Positions 13,945-17,835 of a stretch of DNA of 17,835 nt are shown piece by piece. Source of the stretch: Planctomycetaceae bacterium (GTDB lineage Bacteria > Planctomycetota > Planctomycetia > Pirellulales > Thermoguttaceae); contig JAIRPZ010000122.1 of the NCBI GenBank assembly GCA_031256755.1, positions 1-17,835 of the forward strand, in the 5' to 3' direction. Every line of letters begins with the position of its first letter. Position 1 is the stretch's first letter. The notes under the pieces were generated by a model, which saw only the letters and a list, made by a program, of their open reading frames with translations, had not been told where the DNA came from and did not search any database. Position numbers and translations under genes: made by a program.

Positions 13945-16587
13945 ATGAATGTCGGACGCAGTTTGATTGCCGGTATCCTTGTTCTCACCTTTTTTACCGC
14001 CGCCGCCATGATATGGGTCATGACCCGGAATTCCCGCATTATGGTCGACGGCATCGATGCCCGACTCGTTCAACTGAACGAAACTCAGAAAAAACAACTC
14101 GATGAAATGCTCGCCTCGCAAAAAATAACCCTTGAAAATTCCGCCGCCGTTCAGGATGAGGAAAGCCGCCGCATCGAAATAAATATCAGCGGACATTTTG
14201 ACAAAATGACCGCCGGACTGGGAAAGCAAATCTCCGAAATGGGAGAAACCGAAGCACGACTCACAGGCGAAAATATCGGCGGGAAAATTCAGGTTCTCGT
14301 CGATTCTTTCGTGGTGACCGCCCGGACATTGTCCGAATCGCTCAGTGCTTATAAACGCTCATGCGACGTTGCCGGAATTGTTCCCGACCGGAAAACCCTT
14401 GATATGATGCTGACCGATGTCCTGAAAGCATCGCCGAAATCGCTCGCCGTTTGGAATGTCTGGGGAGAGAACGCTTTGGACGGGAAAGATAAAGAACATA
14501 TTGACGCTTATCAGGCGTATGTACAGGCAAACGGCAGCGTTCCGCGCGGAGCCGACGCACTCAAAATGGATGCCGCCGCCATGAATGCACGTCCGTCCGC
14601 CGGTGAAACCGGACGGTATTCCCCCTGGATTCACCGCGTAAAAACCGATAACGGCGAAGTGATTGTCCGGGATTTCTGCCAGTCGTTCCTTCAGGATACG
14701 TATTTCCGCGTCCCCTACGAAAAAGGGGAAGAATATGTTGACCCGCCGTATAAAGATGAAGGAAATTGGGTCATCGGGCTTTGTGCGCCGATTCAAACCA
14801 AGCGGCGGCTGCCGGACGGCACGGAAAAAAAGGAGATTCTCGGCGTGGTCGGTTTTGATATTAACGTGCTGGCGTTTGCCGATTTGCTGAAAGATGCCGC
14901 CCCGCTGGAAACCGGATACGCCGTTTTCGTCACGCCGGAAGGTCTTATCGCCGGCCATCCCGACACCGAATGCATCACGAAAAACGTGACAGAAATCCCC
15001 GGCGGCGGCAACGACAAAACCGCTGCACTCCTGAAAGAAGGAAAAGCGGGCTTTTATTACGACACGTCTTTTGCGGTGAAACCGAATGAAGAAACGTTAA
15101 AAATTCACGTTCCGGTCACTTTCGGCAGTTTGCCGGTACCTTGGACAGTCATTGTCGTTGCCGAAAAGTCGAAAGTGATGGCGGCAAGCATCAAAGCGGA
15201 ACAGCAATCGGAAGCGATGCACAGGCAAATGACGGAGCAGTTTGAGCAACTCAAGAAGGGACACGTCAAAAGCAATCAGGAACTGGAATCCGTTCTGACG
15301 GCCGGCGGAAAACGGCTGGCGGAAGATTCCGCTGCCAACATCGGCGAACTGCATAAAAACACGGACGAGGCGCAAAGCGATTCGTTACGACGGGCATTGA
15401 TGTTCGGGATGCTCGTGATGGTCATTGCCGGTTTTGTCGGCATATTATTTGCCGGACGTGTCAACCGTTCCATCACTGCCAAAGACCATTGGTACCGGCA
15501 GGTGCTGGACACGTCGCCGACACCGATTTCGGTTACGGACACGTCGCACAAAATCACGCTGGCGAATCAGGCGGCGTGCAAACTGCTGGACATTGGCGGC
15601 GAGACACCGGCGGTCGGCAGGGATTGGGAGACATTCTGGCGGGAAAAAACCGGCACGGACCGGCAGTCGCTGCATCATCTTGAACAGAACAGCCAAAAAA
15701 TATCGCAGGAAACGTTCAGCGGAGCGGTCTGGGAAATCTTCAGCGATTACATTACGGATGTCCGCGGCCGGAAAATCGGGATGATGGAAATTCTGCAAGA
15801 CGTATCGGCTCGTGAACACATCATGCATATTGCGGAGGAAATTGAAACGGCGGTGAAACAATCGGTGAGCAGTGTCGGGACGATTGCGTCTGATGCGGCG
15901 GCGTTATCGCAGGGGGCGCAGGAACAGACCGACCGTCTTCAGGCGATGTTTACGGAAATCCGCAACATGGCGGAACAGATTAAATCGACTGTGCGGGATG
16001 CCGACTCTGCTAACAATTTGACGCGGGAGGCGGTGGAAGCGGCGGCAGCCGGTCAGGCGCAAATGTCCCGGATGGTGATTTCGATGGAGCAAATCAACAG
16101 TACATCGGAAAGTACGAAAGATGTCATCAAAACGATTGAGAGCATTGCGTTTCAGACGAATCTTCTGGCGTTGAATGCGGCGGTGGAGGCTGCCCGTGCC
16201 GGAGCGCATGGCAAGGGATTTGCGGTTGTTGCGGAAGAGGTGCGTAATTTAGCGGCGCGGAGTGCGAAAGCGGCGCAGGAAACGGCATCGCTTTTGGAGA
16301 GCAGCAACAGCCGGATTCAGGAGGGTGTGCAGATTGCGAATGAGACATCGGAATCGCTGAACCGTATCACGGTGCTGATTTCGGAATCGACGGACAAGGT
16401 TCAGGCGATATCATCGTTGTCGAAGGAGCAGGAAACGGCGATGGTTTCGGTGAACAGTGGTTTGGAACAGATTGACTCGACGGTCAAACACAATCTGGAC
16501 ACGGCGCAGCGGACGGCTGCGGCAACGGAACAACTCAACTCGATGATTCTCAACCTGAACAAAAGCGTCAGAAAAATCAAGGGCTAG
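13945..16587 (+). CDS. Methyl-accepting chemotaxis protein (dCache sensor, PAS, signalling domain)
   Basis: An 880-residue transmembrane receptor. Transmembrane helix 1 is at about 5-28 (SLIAGILVLTFFTAAAMIWVM). An extracytoplasmic part follows: a coiled segment at about 35-115, a double-Cache-like sensor at about 117-408 (with EILGVVGFDINVLAFADLL and GYAVFVTPEGLIAGHP) and another helical segment. Transmembrane helix 2 is at about 484-505. A cytoplasmic PAS-like domain covers about 513-622 (VLDTSPTPISVTDTSHKITLANQAACKLL). The signalling coiled-coil hairpin follows, with its tip near 733-775: FQTNLLALNAAVEAARAG then GKGFAVVAEEVRNLAARSA. It passes periplasmic ligand signals to CheA/CheW. No clear HAMP follows TM2 and no CheR-docking pentapeptide ends the protein. 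The ATG at 13945 has GGAG at 6 nt and starts the first helix; the frame is open 111 codons further upstream through the tandem repeat, which I judge non-coding. Confidence 0.93.
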   Translation: MNVGRSLIAGILVLTFFTAAAMIWVMTRNSRIMVDGIDARLVQLNETQKKQLDEMLASQKITLENSAAVQDEESRRIEINISGHFDKMTAGLGKQISEMGETEARLTGENIGGKIQVLVDSFVVTARTLSESLSAYKRSCDVAGIVPDRKTLDMMLTDVLKASPKSLAVWNVWGENALDGKDKEHIDAYQAYVQANGSVPRGADALKMDAAAMNARPSAGETGRYSPWIHRVKTDNGEVIVRDFCQSFLQDTYFRVPYEKGEEYVDPPYKDEGNWVIGLCAPIQTKRRLPDGTEKKEILGVVGFDINVLAFADLLKDAAPLETGYAVFVTPEGLIAGHPDTECITKNVTEIPGGGNDKTAALLKEGKAGFYYDTSFAVKPNEETLKIHVPVTFGSLPVPWTVIVVAEKSKVMAASIKAEQQSEAMHRQMTEQFEQLKKGHVKSNQELESVLTAGGKRLAEDSAANIGELHKNTDEAQSDSLRRALMFGMLVMVIAGFVGILFAGRVNRSITAKDHWYRQVLDTSPTPISVTDTSHKITLANQAACKLLDIGGETPAVGRDWETFWREKTGTDRQSLHHLEQNSQKISQETFSGAVWEIFSDYITDVRGRKIGMMEILQDVSAREHIMHIAEEIETAVKQSVSSVGTIASDAAALSQGAQEQTDRLQAMFTEIRNMAEQIKSTVRDADSANNLTREAVEAAAAGQAQMSRMVISMEQINSTSESTKDVIKTIESIAFQTNLLALNAAVEAARAGAHGKGFAVVAEEVRNLAARSAKAAQETASLLESSNSRIQEGVQIANETSESLNRITVLISESTDKVQAISSLSKEQETAMVSVNSGLEQIDSTVKHNLDTAQRTAAATEQLNSMILNLNKSVRKIKG

Positions 16588-16611
16588 GCGGGCGGGGGAG
16601 GGTATATGCCC

Positions 16612-16653
16612 GCAGACCGCAGCAAGAGAGAAATTTTTCTTGCTGCGGTCTGC
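16612..16653. terminator. Perfect 16-bp hairpin between convergent genes
   Basis: gcagaccgcagcaaga (16612-16627) pairs perfectly with 16638-16653 across a 10-nt loop. It lies 25 nt after the chemoreceptor stop and 25 nt before the end of the convergent nuclease-like gene. It probably ends transcripts from one or both sides, but neither strand has a proper T-run right after the stem, so a repeat-derived hairpin is an alternative. Confidence 0.55.
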
Positions 16654-16666
16654 AATCTGCTGTCTT
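16648..16666 (+). repeat. Left copy of a 19-bp inverted repeat flanking the nuclease-like gene
   Basis: gtctgcaatctgctgtctt here is matched 18 of 19 by the reverse complement of 17457-17475. The two copies bracket the nuclease-like gene (16678-17400) and its candidate promoter start. This copy overlaps the right arm of the 16-bp hairpin. Confidence 0.75.
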
Positions 16667-16677
16667 TTAATATCAAT

Positions 16678-17400
16678 TCAAAACGCCTTGAGGTTATTAC
16701 CGCTGATTTCGACATTTTTACCGTCCTTTTGCAGCACCGCCAGTCCGAGTTTCAACGCCTCGTCTGCAACCCCCGGTCCAAACGAAAATCCCGCAACCGC
16801 AAGGTAAATCGTCTTGCCCGCATGTTCAGGAAATAACTTGTGGAAATTATCCACTTTCCGACGCGCAAACGTGTGCAAATCCTGCATCCGAAACTTGTAC
16901 GTCACTTCGATAAGCACCAGTGCATTGCCGTTGTGCAAAATAATGTCGTATTCGTCAGCGATGTCGCCGCTGCTGCGGGCTTGGTTCGGAGTCACCGAGT
17001 GGTACTCGATACCGCAAAACGAGTCGGCATGTCTCATCGCCCGTTGAAAAAACTGTTCGGCGTGTTCGCCTTGACTTTTGCCGATTCCGCCGATGTCCCG
17101 CCGCATTTCTTTATGGTCCCGTTCTGCCCGCTCGGCGCGTTCTTGTTCCAAACGTTCCCGCTCAATGCGTTCCCGTTCCCAGCGGGCATCACGCTCCGCC
17201 AAAGCCGCGGCTTGCTGCTTTTCCCACTCCGCACGCTCGGCTTTTTCGCGTTCCCAACGCTCCGCACGCTCTTTCTCCAAACGCTCACGCTCAATGCGTT
17301 CCCGTTCCCAGCGGGCAGAAAACTCCGCTTGCTGCTCCGCCAACCGCTGAATCGCACGCTCCCAGCCCGCTAATCCCTGTTCCTGTTGTTTTTCACTCAT
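16678..17400 (-). CDS. PD-(D/E)XK-like nuclease-fold protein with repetitive coiled-coil N-terminus
   Basis: 240 residues. Residues 1-105 are an extremely charged helix of repeated ER-x-RLE-x-ERAERWERE heptad-like blocks, a coiled coil. Residues about 110-240 resemble a PD-(D/E)XK family common in bacterial genomes (DUF3782-type and relatives). The signature is DEYDIILHNGNALVLIEV followed by K-x-x-NFHKLFPEHAGKTIYLAVAG and a closing strand with GLAVLQKDG. Core acidic residues are D152 and E165. The usual E-V-K is E165-V166-T167 here, so the catalytic lysine position is Thr, with K169 two residues on; catalysis is therefore doubtful. The ATG at 17400 is preferred over the upstream GTG at 17421: GAGGAA and AGGAG precede it, and the candidate promoter would leave no leader for GTG. 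No restriction, defence or mobilisation partner is adjacent. Function unknown. Confidence 0.82.
   Translation of the reverse strand: MSEKQQEQGLAGWERAIQRLAEQQAEFSARWERERIERERLEKERAERWEREKAERAEWEKQQAAALAERDARWERERIERERLEQERAERAERDHKEMRRDIGGIGKSQGEHAEQFFQRAMRHADSFCGIEYHSVTPNQARSSGDIADEYDIILHNGNALVLIEVTYKFRMQDLHTFARRKVDNFHKLFPEHAGKTIYLAVAGFSFGPGVADEALKLGLAVLQKDGKNVEISGNNLKAF
17146..17317. repeat. Two copies of a 43-bp direct repeat inside the nuclease-like gene
   Basis: 17146-17188 and 17275-17317 match at 40 of 43 bases and are exactly 129 bp (43 codons) apart. They encode the same ARWERERIERERLE block twice in the coiled coil. Nucleotide identity, including synonymous positions, indicates recent internal duplication rather than only amino-acid selection. 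Confidence 0.85.
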
Positions 17401-17429
17401 AACTTCCTCGCTCCTCGTCACAACGCCCT

Positions 17430-17458
17430 ATCCTAAACAAAAACAGCAAGAAATACAA
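17430..17458 (-). promoter_or_regulatory. Weak candidate promoter of the nuclease-like gene
   Basis: On the minus strand TTGTAT (17458-17453), a 17-nt spacer and TAGGAT (17435-17430), 3/6 and 4/6. The -35 touches the right flanking inverted repeat. Confidence 0.28.
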
Positions 17459-17475
17459 GACAGCAGTTTGCAGAC
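17457..17475 (-). repeat. Right copy of the 19-bp inverted repeat flanking the nuclease-like gene
   Basis: aagacagcagtttgcagac is the reverse complement of 16648-16666 with one mismatch. Beyond it a partial agreement continues in shuffled order: AGCAAGA and an AATTGA/TCAATT motif occur on both sides. This looks like a small degenerate repeat family rather than clean transposon ends. Confidence 0.7.
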
Positions 17476-17775
17476 GGCAGAATAATTGACTATTGAAAAT
17501 TGATAATTAGAAATACTGCCCGTCCGGCAAGGACTCCTGTTTAATCCTGAAAATCCTGTCAATTGCTGTTAAAATTTTCTTTCTTGATGCCGTCTTTTAA
17601 TTATCAATTAAAAATATGCCCGTCAAGGGATCTCAATTTGCGCGGCGGGATGCCGCTTTTGTGTTCACGTAATCCTCTTTACACACAAACCGGGAATCAT
17701 TACAATCACCCAAGTCCGACAGTTCATTTTTCATTTTTACCCTTTTAGCATTTATATCTATGTTTGGTGTCAGTC

Positions 17776-17809
17776 AAAAAAATCCGGCAAATGTCCGATG
17801 GTTTGCCGG
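17776..17809 (-). terminator. Rho-independent terminator for a gene beyond the right edge
   Basis: On the minus strand CCGGCAAA pairs with TTTGCCGG over a 10-nt loop (17784-17809), then A and seven T. It implies a leftward gene ending just right of it. Confidence 0.75.
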
Positions 17810-17817
17810 GGTGAGTA

Positions 17818-17835
17818 TCACATCTTCATGCCGGC
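17818..17835 (-). CDS. Possible last codons of a minus-strand gene cut by the right edge
   Basis: One minus-strand frame reads A-G-M-K-M-stop with the TGA at 17820-17818, 8 nt before the terminator stem. Too short to identify; the terminator is the main support. Confidence 0.3.
   Translation of the reverse strand, partial: AGMKM

Larger units (their letters stand above)
17422..17835. other. Gene-poor right end with AT-rich dispersed motifs
   Basis: No convincing gene until the edge. It holds the right flanking repeat and two AT motifs built on TTATCAATT: 17486-17510 reads CTAATTATCAATTTTCAATA on the minus strand, and 17592-17613 reads GTCTTTTAATTATCAATTAA on the plus. Related copies lie at 16662-16681 and 1572-1602. 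An aatcctgaaaatcctgtcaat stretch (17542-17562) and a small hairpin, GCGGC-gggat-GCCGC, with TTTT after it (17642-17660) are also present. The region ends in a clear minus-strand terminator. Confidence 0.6.

Noticed and set aside
17422..17775. tRNA or other structured RNA gene in the right-hand gap
   Set aside because: No cloverleaf arms or conserved T-loop sequence found; only short hairpins and AT-rich repeats.

Overview
The window most likely comes from a Planctomycetota chromosome, probably a motile Pirellulales-type lineage of moderate GC. Three things point there: a TPR protein carrying two RNA polymerase alpha-CTD-like domains, a DUF1598-type secreted protein, and many starts without a clear Shine-Dalgarno sequence. 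This assignment is inference from gene content; no 16S or other taxonomic marker is present.

Left edge (1-1013): debris. The last 33 codons of an IS5-family transposase face the tail end of an RHS-repeat gene that has lost its 5' part and probably its true 3' tip. Positions 1014-3002: a FlgN/FliT-like small helical protein (minus) and a type II NADH dehydrogenase (plus) are divergent, each with a good sigma70-type promoter. Positions 3029-5779: a conserved rpsO-pnp operon (minus) with a clear intrinsic terminator and a processing-type hairpin between the two genes. Positions 5809-8595: divergent from rpsO, the TPR/alpha-CTD gene followed by the DUF1598 gene.

Positions 8719-12146: a two-gene minus-strand unit, an HDOD regulator overlapping by 8 nt a large secreted polysaccharide-lyase-like protein. 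Positions 12285-13643: a LarA-type (DUF2088) nickel-pincer racemase/epimerase homologue on the minus strand with a near-consensus promoter. Positions 13644-13944: a gene-free stretch with a 4 x 21 bp tandem repeat and the promoter of the next gene. Positions 13945-16587: a transmembrane dCache-PAS methyl-accepting chemotaxis protein. Positions 16612-17475: a PD-(D/E)XK-like nuclease-fold protein with a repetitive coiled coil, bracketed by hairpins and an imperfect inverted repeat. The last 414 bases hold AT-rich dispersed repeat motifs and a minus-strand terminator belonging to a gene beyond the right edge.

Most of the window is housekeeping (RNA turnover, ribosome, respiration) plus motility/sensing (FlgN-like, MCP) and carbohydrate metabolism (lyase-like, LarA-like). 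I did not find a convincing novel multi-gene defence or mobile system. The least-explained parts are the nuclease-like cassette with its flanking repeats, the TPR/alpha-CTD regulator, the HDOD-lyase pair, and the 21-bp iterons upstream of the chemoreceptor. No tRNA, rRNA or CRISPR array was recognised.
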